Of a DNA stretch of 64,000 bases, positions 28,185 to 38,000 are shown one piece after another. The DNA is from Streptomyces sp. NRRL S-340 (GTDB lineage: Bacteria > Actinomycetota > Actinomycetes > Streptomycetales > Streptomycetaceae). Every line of letters begins with the position of its first letter. Positions within the stretch are counted from its first letter, which is position 1. The notes beneath the pieces are model-generated. The model did not search any database. It saw only the letters and a program-made list of their open reading frames with translations, and was not told the DNA's origin. A program made the translations under genes and the position numbers. The stretch spans positions 39,874 to 103,873 of the forward strand of contig NZ_JOIY01000030.1 of assembly GCF_000720185.1 (NCBI RefSeq). The letters run 5' to 3'.

Positions 28185-29042
28185 TCAGCGCGCGTAGTCC
28201 TTCGCGGCCTTCTCGATGAACTCGCGCGACTGCTCCACGTTCAGCGCCTGCGCCCGCAGGTGCTCGTACATCACGCTGTACTTCTGCACGTCGTTGGCCT
28301 TCTCCAGGTACAGGTCGCTGGTCACGCCCTCGATGTAGACGACGCTGGAGTCGGCCGTGTCCGGGAACTCCAGGATGGCGTACTGTCCGTTCAGACCCGG
28401 GTGCGCGCCCATCTCGAAGGGGATCACCTGCACCGTCACGTGCGGCAGTTGCGACTGCTCGACCAGGTGCTCCAGCTGTTCGCGCATCAGCGAGCGGTTG
28501 CCGACGGCCCGGCGCAGCGCGGCCTCGTCGAGGACCGTCCACAGGCGCAACGGGTTCTCGGCGGCGGAGATTCGTTCCTGCCGCCGCATCCGTACCTGGA
28601 CCCGCTTCTCGATGTCCGCGGGCGCGGTCTCCGGCAGCGCCCCGGCGATCAGCGCCTCCGCGTACTGCCGGGTCTGCAGCAGGCCCGGAACGACCTGCGG
28701 GTCGTACACCCGCAGACTGGCCGCGTCCGTCTCCAGGCCGATGTAGACGCTGTACGGGATGTCGCCGAAGGAGTGCCACCAGCCCTGCTGGCGCGAGTCC
28801 TTGGCCATCTGCATCAGCGAATCGACGACCCGGTGGTCCTCCACCTCGTAGACCCCGCACAGGTCGCGGACGTCGCGCTGGCTGATGCTGCGCCGGCCGT
28901 TCTCCAGGCGGCTGATCTTCGACTGCGACACCAGCAGCCGCTCCGCCACCTCCTCGGCCGTCATGCCCTTGAGCTCGCGGAGCCTGCGCAGCTCCTGGCC
29001 CAGCCGGCGCCGCCTGACGGTGGGATTGACATTGGACGCCAC
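28185..29042 (-). CDS. XRE family regulator with DUF5753 effector domain
   Basis: 285 residues. N-terminal Cro/CI helix-turn-helix at ~13-68: RLGQELRRLRELKGMTAEEV, AERLLVSQSKISRLENGRR. The C-terminal DUF5753 domain starts about residue 95 (YIGLETDAASLRVYDPQVVPGLLQT) and runs to the end, with LWTVLDEAALRRAVG in the middle. It belongs to the large Streptomyces family that works with DUF397 proteins, here the next gene downstream (214 bp). Confidence 0.92.
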   Translation of the reverse strand: MASNVNPTVRRRRLGQELRRLRELKGMTAEEVAERLLVSQSKISRLENGRRSISQRDVRDLCGVYEVEDHRVVDSLMQMAKDSRQQGWWHSFGDIPYSVYIGLETDAASLRVYDPQVVPGLLQTRQYAEALIAGALPETAPADIEKRVQVRMRRQERISAAENPLRLWTVLDEAALRRAVGNRSLMREQLEHLVEQSQLPHVTVQVIPFEMGAHPGLNGQYAILEFPDTADSSVVYIEGVTSDLYLEKANDVQKYSVMYEHLRAQALNVEQSREFIEKAAKDYAR

Positions 29043-29539
29043 GGGACGTGCACCTCCGGCTGCATGCCTCTGCTTTGCGTATCTGCTGCTGAGCAGACTG
29101 CCACCAAGGTGCTTGCCGCCGCTGGGAAACGCCGGATATGCGGCGCGATCCGCGCTGCCCGCGCGCCGGTTCGGCGCCGCGGTGAACGGCCGGGCGGGGT
29201 ACGGGACCTGACGGTCCCGTACCCCGCCCGGACCAGCGGCTCCCGAACCGGTTCAGGGGACTGCGGTGCGGCGTACTGACTGGTTGCGGTGCTTACGGTG
29301 CTTACGGTGCTTGTCGGGCTTGTGACGCTTGCGGTGTTGGTGCTCATGGAGCTTGTGGTGCCTGCCGCTCGCGGTGCCCGGGTGTTCGCGGCTTGTGGTG
29401 CCTGGGATGCGGTGCGGTGCGGTGCGGTGCGGTGCGGGGCCGGGCGTACCGGGCCCCGCGGGGTCGTGCCGTGTGACGTTTCTTCCGCCGTGTCCGCAGC
29501 CGCGTCCGCCGCCGCGACGGCCCGGTGGCCGTTTCCGGC
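29043..29539. other. Gene-free interval with nonamer repeats
   Basis: 497 bp between two minus-strand genes. At 29283-29313 ACGGTGCTT-type nonamers recur three times in a row, and at 29407-29437 GGTGC pentamers repeat five times. It includes the leader of the XRE gene. No coding frame is credible. Confidence 0.6.
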
Positions 29540-30304
29540 TCAGTGCGCCACCGCGCGCGCCATGGAGCCCGCGGCGCGCTGCGGCTGCATCGGGACGCCG
29601 TGGGCCGGTTCCGGCGCGGGCCTGCCGCCGGCCGTGGCCTGCCGTCCGCCGGCCGAGGCCGGGCCGCGGCGCGGCTGGGCCGCCACCCCGTTCTGCACGT
29701 CCATCACGGCGTGCGCCACGAGACCGCCCATCGGATCGTGCCGGATCAGGTCCCGCAGCCGGGAGCGGGACGAACGTCCCTCGTTGCCCGGATACAGGTG
29801 CTTGCCGAGGCCGACCGCGTGGGCCAGCGCGGCGAGCGCCGCGGTCCGCGGGTCCGGCGGTACGCCGGTGCGGATCGCGGAGTCGAGCCGGGCCCTGATC
29901 TCCCGGCTGATCACGTTGTCCGTCGCCTGGTAGCGAGTCGTCGGCAGCACCCCGCACATCTGGCCGGCCACGGCGTGCACCATGCCGCACCTCTCCAGGT
30001 GTGAGAGATAGGTCTGGCGGAGCCCGAGACGGGGCCCGCCGATCCAGTGGACGGCCCGTACCGGAGCGCCGCGCCTTCGCAGCAACTCCAACGCGCAGTC
30101 CAGAGTCGGATCTCCTGTCGGCCGTGGCACCACCACGGCGATACGATCCCCGTCCGGGGCTATCCGTCCGGCCAGCGCCAGCTCCACTAGCTGCGCTCCG
30201 GCCAGACCCAGGTCGAGCGACTGCGGCTGCGCAGTGGTACCCGTGGCCGGGTCCAGTGCCAGCAACAGAAGCTCCTCCGGAAGTGTTCTGCGGCTCCTGC
30301 CCAT
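29540..30304 (-). CDS. GPP34 (GOLPH3/Vps74-like) family protein
   Basis: 254 residues from ATG 30304, 5 nt after GGAGG. TLPEELLLLALDP is the GPP34 start motif, then GLAGAQLVELALAGRI and LDCALELLRRRGAPVRAVHWI. A conserved C-terminal helix bundle includes YQATDNVISREIRARLDSAI. A poorly conserved Gln/Pro/Gly tail ends it. Eukaryotic members bind phosphoinositides on the Golgi. The bacterial role is unknown, but the family is widespread in Streptomyces. Cytosolic or peripheral membrane. Confidence 0.9.
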   Translation of the reverse strand: MGRSRRTLPEELLLLALDPATGTTAQPQSLDLGLAGAQLVELALAGRIAPDGDRIAVVVPRPTGDPTLDCALELLRRRGAPVRAVHWIGGPRLGLRQTYLSHLERCGMVHAVAGQMCGVLPTTRYQATDNVISREIRARLDSAIRTGVPPDPRTAALAALAHAVGLGKHLYPGNEGRSSRSRLRDLIRHDPMGGLVAHAVMDVQNGVAAQPRRGPASAGGRQATAGGRPAPEPAHGVPMQPQRAAGSMARAVAH

Positions 30305-30588
30305 CCATGCCTCCCCGCGTGGATGAATGACAGGGTGACCCCTCTCACATTGGTCTGTCGAGGGTGCGTGACCGGTTCGTAGTGGAACCAGTAGGTATGT
30401 CGTTCTCGTCTTCCGCTCGGGTTTGGTCCGCACACAGGACACTGGTACATGGTTCGGACAGCGGTGCGACCGCGTGATACAGGCGGTCGTGGGGCCACTG
30501 CTCCGGCCGGTCGGTACGGCTGTCGTGCGGGCGGCGGTTCACGGTTCGTAGCGGCACGCGGGGCGTGCGGCACATGGAGGAGGCATCG

Positions 30589-33249
30589 GTGGCGGGCGAG
30601 TCCCCCGACAGGTCGAAGCAGCGCGAGTCGTCGGCAGAACCGACGTCGGGGAGCGCGGGTCCGGTTCCCGGGGCCAGGAGCGAGGCGCGTGATCCTCGCG
30701 ATCCTCGCCTCGCGCCGGCCGGGGGGTCCGGGGAGTCCGGTACGACGTCCGGCGCGTCCGGCGCGTCCGGCGCGTCCGGCGGGTCCGGTACGGCGGAGAG
30801 CCGGGGTGGCGTGGACACGGCCACGCGAGTGCTCTCGGTGCGGAACGTCGTCGCGGACGCACAGGACGATCCGGAGTCCGGGGAGTCCGGGGAGTCCGGG
30901 GAGCCCGAGGAGTCCGCGGAGTCCGGGGACGCGGCGGCGGAGGCGGCTCAGGCGGCCGGGAAGCCCGGGGGCGCCGGCACGGCGGTCTCCGGTGCGGAGG
31001 GCGCCGACGAGAACGAGGACGGGAAGGGGCGCGGCGGCACGGAGGACGCGGAGAGCGGGGACGGGGCCGGAGGCGACCGTGCCGCCGCCTCCGGCGACGC
31101 GCGCCTGCGGGCGGCCGTGGCCGCGTGGGTGGACTCCGAGGGACCCGAGGACGCCGGGGACCCCGAGGAGTCCGGGGACCGCGAGGACCCGGAGGGCCGC
31201 AAGGACTCCGACGACGACCGCGACGACCCTGACGGCGGCAAGGACTCCGGGAAGGCCGCGGAGGCGGACGAGGCGGAGGAGTCCGACGCGTCCGCGTCCC
31301 AGGGCGAGGATGGGTCCGGGGCCGACGGCGAGGACCGCGAGCCCGGGGCCGCTCCCCGGTGGGCCGCGCAGGGCAAGGGCGGCGCAGGCGAGAAGGGCGG
31401 CAAGTCCAGCGAGGCGGGCGAGAAGGCAGAGCCCGGCACCCCGTCCAAGACGTCCGGCGCCAGGACGTCCGGCGCCAGGACGTCCGATTCCAAGACGCCT
31501 GAGCCCGAAGCAGCGTCCGAGCCCAAGGCCGAGCCCCCCGTCGACACGCCCACCGCCGTCTTCAAGGCGCCCAGGCCCGCCGTCGACCAGCCCACCACCA
31601 TGCTGAAGCTGGGCGGCGCTCAGAGGGGCGACGCGGAGAACGCGCCGAAGACCGGTACGGAGAACGCGCCGAAGACCGGTGCGGAGAACGCGGCGAAGAC
31701 CGGTGCGAAGGGCGGCACGGCGGCCGAGGGCGCCGCCAAGGGCCCCCGGCAGGCCGACGGCGGGCCCGCCCCGAAGCCCGCCCGCGGGGCCGGTGAGTCC
31801 GAGGCCGAGCGCACCAGCAAGTTCGTCGCGCTCAAGCCCCTCGACGACGCCCCGAAGACCGCGCCCACCGCGCCCGCGGCCCCCACCGCACCCGCCGCGA
31901 CCCCCACCCCCACCGCCCGCAACCACCGGCCCGGCTTCGAGCCCACCACGCAGCAGCCGCTGCCCCCCAAGCCCCCGCTGGACCTGCTGGCCGAGCTGAC
32001 GAACACGCCGCCGCCGCCGGAGACCCCGCTGCGCACCACCGTGCGCCGGGTGAAGATCTGGACCCCGCTGGTCCTGCTCCTCCTGGTCGTCTTCGCGATC
32101 GTGCAGGCGCTGCGCCCGCTGCCCGCGCCGGGTCTCGCGCTCACCGCGAAGGACAGCTACACCTTCGACGGCAGCAAGCTGACCCTGCCGTGGCCGGGCG
32201 AGGGCCAGGGCTGGATGGACGTCGAAGGCGTCGGCACGATGGACCACTTCGGTGAGCAGAAGCCGGCGCCCATCGGATCGGTCGCCAAGACCATGACGGC
32301 GTACATCATCCTGCGCGACCACCCGCTGAAGGTGGGCCAGGAGGGTCCGAAGATCAAGATCGACCCGCAGGCGGAGAAGGAGGGCGGCTACGACAAGACC
32401 GGTGACGAGTCCACGCTCAACACGGTCAAGGCCGGCCAGACCCTCACCGAGAAGCAGGCGCTGTCCGCGGTCATGATCCCGTCCGCGAACAACATCGCGC
32501 GGCTGCTGGCGCGCTGGGACGCGGGGTCCGAGGCGGCGTTCGTCAAGAAGATGAACGCCACCGCCAAGGAACTGGGGATGGCCAACACGACGTACACCGA
32601 CCCCTCGGGCCTGACGAAGACCACCGTCTCCACCGCCGAGGACCAGGTGAAGCTCGGCGACCAGGTCGTGAAGAACCCGGCGCTGGTGGCCATCACCAGC
32701 GCGGCGAGCTGGACGGACCCGTCCGGCAAGAACTGGCCCAACTGGAACGAACTGCCGTACCGGATGGGCGCGATCGGCATCAAGACCGGCAGCACCACCG
32801 CGGCCGGCGGCAACCTGCTCTTCGCCGCCCGCAAGAAGGTCGGCGGCCAGACGGTCACCGTCGTCGGCGCGATCCTGGGGCAGCGCAAGAGCCCGATCCT
32901 GACGACCGTCAACGAGGTCAGCAAGACCGCCCTGGAGGCCGCCAAGGGTGCGCTGACCTCGGCGAAGATCCTCAAGAAGGGTGACGTCGTCGGGTACGTC
33001 GACGACCGGCTCGGCGGTCACACCCCGGTCGTGGCCACCGAGGACGTCACCGCGGTCGGCTGGGCGGGGTCGAGGGTGAAGGTGTCCTTCGCCCCGGACC
33101 AGGTGCCGCACTCGGCGAAGGCCGGCACCAAGGTCGGCACGCTCACCGTCGGCGAAGGCGGCGCGGGCGGTGCGGTCAGGGTCCCGGTCGCCCTGCAGAA
33201 GGACCTCGGCGAGCCCGGCTTCACGGACAAGCTGACCCGCCTGGGCTGA
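30589..33249 (+). CDS. D-alanyl-D-alanine carboxypeptidase with a giant acidic N-terminal extension
   Basis: 886 residues from GTG 30589, 5 nt after GGAGGAGG. Residues ~1-485 are low-complexity, acidic, Gly/Ser/Asp/Glu rich with tandem GAS and SGE triplets, predicted disordered and cytosolic. A single transmembrane helix at ~490-510 (WTPLVLLLLVVFAIVQAL) leads to a penicillin-binding peptidase domain with S564-V-A-K567, S632-A-N634 and K732-T-G, all catalytic motifs of class C low-molecular-mass PBPs (DacA-like), plus a beta-rich C-terminal domain. It trims peptidoglycan pentapeptides outside the membrane. It corresponds in order to SCO4439. Confidence 0.93.
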   Translation: MAGESPDRSKQRESSAEPTSGSAGPVPGARSEARDPRDPRLAPAGGSGESGTTSGASGASGASGGSGTAESRGGVDTATRVLSVRNVVADAQDDPESGESGESGEPEESAESGDAAAEAAQAAGKPGGAGTAVSGAEGADENEDGKGRGGTEDAESGDGAGGDRAAASGDARLRAAVAAWVDSEGPEDAGDPEESGDREDPEGRKDSDDDRDDPDGGKDSGKAAEADEAEESDASASQGEDGSGADGEDREPGAAPRWAAQGKGGAGEKGGKSSEAGEKAEPGTPSKTSGARTSGARTSDSKTPEPEAASEPKAEPPVDTPTAVFKAPRPAVDQPTTMLKLGGAQRGDAENAPKTGTENAPKTGAENAAKTGAKGGTAAEGAAKGPRQADGGPAPKPARGAGESEAERTSKFVALKPLDDAPKTAPTAPAAPTAPAATPTPTARNHRPGFEPTTQQPLPPKPPLDLLAELTNTPPPPETPLRTTVRRVKIWTPLVLLLLVVFAIVQALRPLPAPGLALTAKDSYTFDGSKLTLPWPGEGQGWMDVEGVGTMDHFGEQKPAPIGSVAKTMTAYIILRDHPLKVGQEGPKIKIDPQAEKEGGYDKTGDESTLNTVKAGQTLTEKQALSAVMIPSANNIARLLARWDAGSEAAFVKKMNATAKELGMANTTYTDPSGLTKTTVSTAEDQVKLGDQVVKNPALVAITSAASWTDPSGKNWPNWNELPYRMGAIGIKTGSTTAAGGNLLFAARKKVGGQTVTVVGAILGQRKSPILTTVNEVSKTALEAAKGALTSAKILKKGDVVGYVDDRLGGHTPVVATEDVTAVGWAGSRVKVSFAPDQVPHSAKAGTKVGTLTVGEGGAGGAVRVPVALQKDLGEPGFTDKLTRLG

Positions 33250-33420
33250 GTGCTCCCGGCACCCCGGGTGCCGGGACCCCGGCGAGCCTGCGCGCACCCC
33301 GTCGGGGAGCCCCACCCGGGCGCTCCCCGGCGGGGTGCGTGCTAGCGTCACGAATCGGGCACGTCACCGGTCGTGGGACGAGGCCGCGAACAGAGGACGG
33401 GACACGGGGAGTGCCTTCAG

Positions 33421-35301
33421 GTGGCCACTGCGGAGCCGACACGCGCCGACGACGCCGATCCGGGCCCGGGAGGCCCGCGAATAGGTTCGCACCCCAAGGG
33501 CACGGACGGCGACCGGACGCATCCGGACGGTGAGGCGGCCTCGCGCGCCGGACGGTGGCCGCGCGCCCGGGCCGCCGTCATGGCGCTGCGCGAGCGGATG
33601 CTCGGACACCCCGTCCTCTCGATCACCGGCCTGGCCGGTGTGCTGCACATCGTGTGGTTCTTCACGTTCGCCAACAGCGGCGGGGACCTCGCCGCGCAGG
33701 ACGCCTGGGCCGAGTTCGTCGGCCGGCACCCGGACTCGGCGTACAACCTCGCCTGGTACGGCGGTATGCACGCGGTCTCCTACAGCATGGTGTCGCCGTA
33801 CCTGATGTCCGTGCTCGGTGTCCGGACGACGATGATGATCGCCGGCACCGTCTCCTCCGGCCTGCTCACCCTGATACTCCTGCGCAGCCGCGTGGTCAGG
33901 AACCCGCTCTGGGCGGCGCTGGCCGGGGTCTTCGGACTGCTGTGCAACGCGATATCGGGCCGGGTGACGTTCGGCCTGGGCACGATGTTCGCGCTCGGCG
34001 CGGTCGCCGCCGTGTTCTGCTGGCCGCACCGCTGGCGCCGCAGGCGCTGGGCGAAGGCACTGGTCGCGGCCCCGCTGGCCGCGCTCGCCACCATGGGCTC
34101 ACCGGTGGCGGGACTGTTCGTGGGCCTGGTCGCGGTCGCCCTGTTCCTCCAGAAGCGCCGCCCCGGCGCCTGGGCGCTCGGTATCGCGCCGAGCGTCGTG
34201 GTGGCCGTCTCGGCGCTGCTGTTCCCCTTCTCGGGCACCCAGCCCATGGGCTTCGGTTCGGCGTCCCTGCCGCTGCTGTACGCCGTCCTCGCCGCCGTCC
34301 TCGTCCCCCGGGAGTGGAAGACGGTGCGGATCACCTCCTGGGTGTACGCGCTGTCGGTGGTCGGGGTCTGGGTGATCAGCTCCCAGATCGGTTCCAACAT
34401 CACCCGGCTGGCGATGCTGTTCGCCGGGACGGCGCTGGTGGCGGCGCTGCCCTTCACGGTGCCGCGCTCGCGCAAGTGGTACACGGCCGTGCTGGCCCTG
34501 GTCGGCTTCGGCGTCTGGATCGGCGTCAAGACGGTGGACGACATCGTCCACACTGCGCCCGCCGCCTCCTGGTCGCGCGAGCTGGCACCGCTGGTCAACC
34601 AGTTGCAGAAGGCCGGCGCCGAGAAGGGCCGGGTCGAGGTGGTCCCGGCCAGCTCGCACCGCGAGGCCTCCGCGCTCGCGCCCTACGTCAACCTCGCCCG
34701 CGGCTGGAACCGCCAGGCCGACATGGAGCGCAACCCCCTCTTCTACGACGACACGCTCAACTCGGCCAACTACCACGAGTGGCTGCAGCGCTGGGCGGTC
34801 CACTACGTGGTGCTGCCCAAGGGCGAGCCCGACGGCGACGGCGGACAGCGCGAGCGGGCGCTGGTGCAGCGGGGCATGCCGTACCTCAGCCAGGTCTGGG
34901 GCGACGCCAACTGGCAGCTGTTCAAGGTCACCGACCCGACGCCGCTGGCCGAGCCGAACGCGGTCGTCGACCGCGCCGAGCAGGGCGAGCTGACCATCGA
35001 GGTCCGCAAGCCCGGCCGCGTCCTCATCCGCATCCCGTACTCGCCGTGGCTGAGCCTCGTCGACGACCACGGCAAGAGCCTCAAGGCGCCGCAGGAGACC
35101 GAGGCGTCCAAGCACCGGATCAAGGGCACGCCGAAGACGTTCGACAACGTCAACGGGTGCCTGGCGGAGACACCGCAGGACGCCAGGGGCGACAAGTGGA
35201 CGACGCTGCTCGCGCCGAAGACCGGCACGTACCGGCTGGCGGCGCCCTACCAGCTCCCCCGGGGCACCCCGTGCCCGGACGAGCTGAAGCCGGCGAAGTG
35301 A
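33421..35301 (+). CDS. Polytopic membrane protein, possible GT-C-like family
   Basis: 626 residues from GTG 33421; the frame extends to 33373 but GGGGAG lies ~11 nt before 33421. After ~60 charged residues there are about ten transmembrane helices to residue ~370 (from LSITGLAGVLHIVWFFTF), then a large extracytoplasmic C-terminal domain with SHREASALAPYVNLARGWNRQAD and beta-sheet-rich ending. The order (HPDSAYNLAWYGG after the first helices) recalls glycosyltransferase-C-type or 6-pyruvoyl-tetrahydropterin-synthase-related membrane proteins, annotated MFS in some genomes. It follows the carboxypeptidase by 171 bp, so a cell-envelope role is plausible. Confidence 0.7.
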   Translation: MATAEPTRADDADPGPGGPRIGSHPKGTDGDRTHPDGEAASRAGRWPRARAAVMALRERMLGHPVLSITGLAGVLHIVWFFTFANSGGDLAAQDAWAEFVGRHPDSAYNLAWYGGMHAVSYSMVSPYLMSVLGVRTTMMIAGTVSSGLLTLILLRSRVVRNPLWAALAGVFGLLCNAISGRVTFGLGTMFALGAVAAVFCWPHRWRRRRWAKALVAAPLAALATMGSPVAGLFVGLVAVALFLQKRRPGAWALGIAPSVVVAVSALLFPFSGTQPMGFGSASLPLLYAVLAAVLVPREWKTVRITSWVYALSVVGVWVISSQIGSNITRLAMLFAGTALVAALPFTVPRSRKWYTAVLALVGFGVWIGVKTVDDIVHTAPAASWSRELAPLVNQLQKAGAEKGRVEVVPASSHREASALAPYVNLARGWNRQADMERNPLFYDDTLNSANYHEWLQRWAVHYVVLPKGEPDGDGGQRERALVQRGMPYLSQVWGDANWQLFKVTDPTPLAEPNAVVDRAEQGELTIEVRKPGRVLIRIPYSPWLSLVDDHGKSLKAPQETEASKHRIKGTPKTFDNVNGCLAETPQDARGDKWTTLLAPKTGTYRLAAPYQLPRGTPCPDELKPAK

Positions 35302-35355
35302 GGAGCGGGCCGCGGCGCCGGCACCGGGGCCCGGCCCGGCTCCCCTGGACCCGCC

Positions 35356-36222
35356 TCACTCGACGGGAAAGGCCGCGTCGCACACGGGGTCCTGCGGCCC
35401 CGCCGCCCCCCAGTCCGTGAAGTACACCTCGCGGCACGGCCCCGCCTGCGCGAGTCCGCGCTGGGCGATCCACTGCTCCACCGCCTCGAAGGCGGCCATG
35501 ATCTGCGGATGGGCCACCTGGGCCTTGGTGATCCGGGTGTACGCCAGCCGCCGGGCCGGCTCGATGCGCACCGCCGTCTCCCAGGACCGCCCCCCGGCCG
35601 CCGCCCAGGCGCGCGCGGCCCGCTCGTCGGCGACCGGCACGCAGCACTCCGCGGGACCGTCGCTCTCCATGGACACCTCGGAGTGGTAGACGACGTACGG
35701 CGCCGCCGTGACGCCCCCGCACGCGCGCGCCGCGCCCTCCAGGCGGGTCAGGGACGCCCCGATCCACGCGGGCAGCTCGCTCGCCAGCGTGTGCCGGGTC
35801 TCGGTGACCACCACCTGCTCGGGCACGTCGACCGTCTCGACCACGAACTTCCCGTACATGTCGCTGTCCCTCCCGGACAGCCGTGCACGGAGGTACTCGG
35901 CGAGGGTCCGCTGCCCGGCCACCCGGCTCTCGACGTCCGCCCAGTACGCGGCGAGCAGACCGGCCGCTCCGGCGCCGTCCGTCTCCACCGCCGCGACCAC
36001 CTCCGCCACCCGCGCCAGCGGCATGTCCAGCCGGCGCAGCAGCGCCACGAGCCGGGCCCGCTCGGTCTGGGCGGCGCGGTAGTAGCGGTAACCGCTGGCC
36101 TCGTCGACGTGCGCCGGTGCCAGCAGCCCGAGGCGGTCGTACAGCCGCAGTGCCTTCGCCGACAGCCGGGAGCGCGCCGCGAACGCGCCGATGGTGAGCA
36201 GTTCTTCGTCGTCCCCGTCCAC
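35356..36222 (-). CDS. MerR family regulator with GyrI-like effector domain
   Basis: 288 residues from GTG 36222, 8 nt after GGAGG; the frame continues upstream to 36294. Residues ~10-75 form the MerR winged helix: LLTIGAFAARSRLSAKALRLYDRLGLLAP, SGYRYYRAAQTERARLVALL. A coiled coil follows, then a GyrI/Rob-type ligand-binding domain (EQVVVTETRHTLASELPAWI, CREVYFTDWG). Family members bind hydrophobic or drug-like ligands (BmrR, TipAL type) and open MerR promoters. Target unknown. Confidence 0.85.
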   Translation of the reverse strand: MDGDDEELLTIGAFAARSRLSAKALRLYDRLGLLAPAHVDEASGYRYYRAAQTERARLVALLRRLDMPLARVAEVVAAVETDGAGAAGLLAAYWADVESRVAGQRTLAEYLRARLSGRDSDMYGKFVVETVDVPEQVVVTETRHTLASELPAWIGASLTRLEGAARACGGVTAAPYVVYHSEVSMESDGPAECCVPVADERAARAWAAAGGRSWETAVRIEPARRLAYTRITKAQVAHPQIMAAFEAVEQWIAQRGLAQAGPCREVYFTDWGAAGPQDPVCDAAFPVE

Positions 36223-36307
36223 CGCGCCATCCTCCGTCACCGGACGGCCCGTCCCGCCCGGCGACCAGGAGGCCGGGTCCTGCCCCAGGGGCACGGCCGG
36301 CGCGGGC

Positions 36308-36832
36308 TCAGCCGAGCTGGGCCTCGACGGCCGCGACCAGTTCGGGCGCGTCCGGCTCGGTCTGCGGCGAGAACCGGGCGACGACCTCGCCGTCCCGCCC
36401 GATCAGGAACTTCTCGAAGTTCCAGCGGACGTCCCCGCTGTGCCCGCCGGCGTCCGCGAAGCCGGTCAGACGCGCGTAGAGCGGGTGCCGTCCTGCCCCG
36501 TTGACCTCGACCTTCTCGGTCATCGGGAAGGTGACGCCGTACGTCGCCGAGCAGAACTGCGCGATCTCGCCCGCGCTGCCCGGCTCCTGCCCCATGAACT
36601 GGTTGCAGGGCACCCCGAGCACGGTGAAGCCCTGGTCCGCGTACCGCTCGTGGAGCTTTTCGAGTCCGGCGTACTGCGGGGTGAGCCCGCACCTGGACGC
36701 CACGTTCACGACGAGGACGGCCCGCCCCGCGTACTGCCCGAGGTCCGCGGAACCGCCCTGGAGGGCGCCGATCTCCACCTCGAGGGGAGAACCCTGGGGG
36801 GCCGCGCCGCCGTTGCTGCTGTCAGTGGTCAT
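36308..36832 (-). CDS. Glutathione peroxidase-family thiol peroxidase
   Basis: 174 residues, full length. The catalytic set is visible: C48 in NVASRCGLTPQY, Q82 in PCNQFMGQEPG, and W137-N138 in RWNFEKFL. The non-selenium version (Cys rather than Sec) fits actinomycetes, which use mycothiol or thioredoxin as reductant. It removes hydroperoxides in the cytosol. Its start lies 11 bp inside the end of the next upstream gene (36822-37970), on the same strand. Confidence 0.93.
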   Translation of the reverse strand: MTTDSSNGGAAPQGSPLEVEIGALQGGSADLGQYAGRAVLVVNVASRCGLTPQYAGLEKLHERYADQGFTVLGVPCNQFMGQEPGSAGEIAQFCSATYGVTFPMTEKVEVNGAGRHPLYARLTGFADAGGHSGDVRWNFEKFLIGRDGEVVARFSPQTEPDAPELVAAVEAQLG

Positions 36833-37970
36833 GTACGGATGCTAGGGCCTCGCGTGACCCCGCTCCCCGACCCGGCCCGATCCGGACGGAAGACCCGGGT
36901 GCCGAGACCGGCTCCCCGCCGGCCCCGGTCTCCCCGCCGGTCCCGGTCTCCCCGCCGGCTCCGGCGTCCCCTTCGGACCCGGCGTCCCCGGAGGCGGCCG
37001 CGAGGAGGACCTGGCCCGCGCCCGTGCGCGAGTACAGCACCGACCGCCCCGCCCGGCGCCGCTCCACCAGCCCCGCGTCCAGCAGCACCCGCAGATGGCG
37101 CCCCACGGACCCCAGCGCCTGCCCGGTCACGGCGGACAGCTGGGTGGTGCTCAGCGGTGAGCCGAGCAGCACCAGCACCTGCGCCCGCGACCCGCCCAGC
37201 AGCGCCCCCAGCGCGGCGGGCACGGCCGGGCGCCGCTCGCCCGCACCGGCCGCCAGGACCCCCGCGCACGGGTAGACGACGGCGTACCGGTGCTCGGACT
37301 CGTCCCACGCCACCCAGCCGTGCTGCGGCGTCACCGGCACGAACAGCAGCTGGGCACCGGAGATCTCGCGCGGCGGATACTCGTGCAGGTTGACCTGGAA
37401 CCGGTTCTCGCCGAGCCAGCGCGTCCCCGGCCGCAGGGCGTCCAGCACGGCCGCCCAGCCGCCCCGGCTCATCTGCGCCGTCCGCGCCCCGACATCGGCC
37501 TCCAGCACGCGCCGCCGCCGCTCCCAGGAGGGCCGCACCGCCCGGGTCCAGACGTACTCCAGCAGCCCGGCCGCGCGCTCGGGCAGGTCGTCCCGCTCCA
37601 GTTCCGCCGGGAGGGCGCCGGCGAGCGAGGTCCGCAGGTGCGCGCGGGCGGCGGCCGGGTCGGCCGCCCGCACCCGCGCCACCCCCTCGGCGAAGGACTC
37701 CCCGTCCCGCGGCGTGGGCGTGAGGAAGTCCGCGATCCACTCCCGGCCCAGCCCCGCCCGCACGAGCAGCGCGGTCACCGGGTCACGGGCCAGCAGCGCC
37801 CGGTAGGCGGGCAGGTGGGTCCGCAGCCAGGCGTGCTCGCCGGGGTGCCCGCCGGCGTACCCGCCCGCCCCCTTGTGCAGCAGGATCAGGCTCGCGAAGG
37901 CCTCGGCGAGCGGCGAGAGCACGAACCGGCTCCCGGCGAGGGTGTCCGCGTTGACCTTCCACCAGCCCAC
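36822..37970 (-). CDS. ArsR-type winged-helix regulator with large N-terminal domain (DUF5937-like)
   Basis: 382 residues from GTG 37970 (VGWWKVNADTLAGSRFVLSPL); ATG 38009 is possible but would bury the palindrome at 38001-38020. Residues 1-250 form a domain typical of Streptomyces ArsR proteins (LHEYPPREISGAQLLFVPV). Residues ~265-335 form the winged helix: GSRAQVLVLLGSPLSTTQLSAVTGQALGSVGRHLRVLLDAGLVERR (one turn per segment). The tail is a Gly/Glu repeat GGETGTGGETGAGGE. Divergent from an MFS gene; the operator between them suggests it controls that transporter and itself. Confidence 0.82.
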   Translation of the reverse strand: MGWWKVNADTLAGSRFVLSPLAEAFASLILLHKGAGGYAGGHPGEHAWLRTHLPAYRALLARDPVTALLVRAGLGREWIADFLTPTPRDGESFAEGVARVRAADPAAARAHLRTSLAGALPAELERDDLPERAAGLLEYVWTRAVRPSWERRRRVLEADVGARTAQMSRGGWAAVLDALRPGTRWLGENRFQVNLHEYPPREISGAQLLFVPVTPQHGWVAWDESEHRYAVVYPCAGVLAAGAGERRPAVPAALGALLGGSRAQVLVLLGSPLSTTQLSAVTGQALGSVGRHLRVLLDAGLVERRRAGRSVLYSRTGAGQVLLAAASGDAGSEGDAGAGGETGTGGETGAGGEPVSAPGSSVRIGPGRGAGSREALASVHDH

Positions 37971-38000
37971 GTGCCGCCCGACCTCCCGCCGGGTGCGGAG

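Noticed and set aside
30449..31606. Large plus-strand Arg/Pro-rich ORF inside the carboxypeptidase gene
   Set aside because: It is an alternate-frame shadow of the acidic repeat region.
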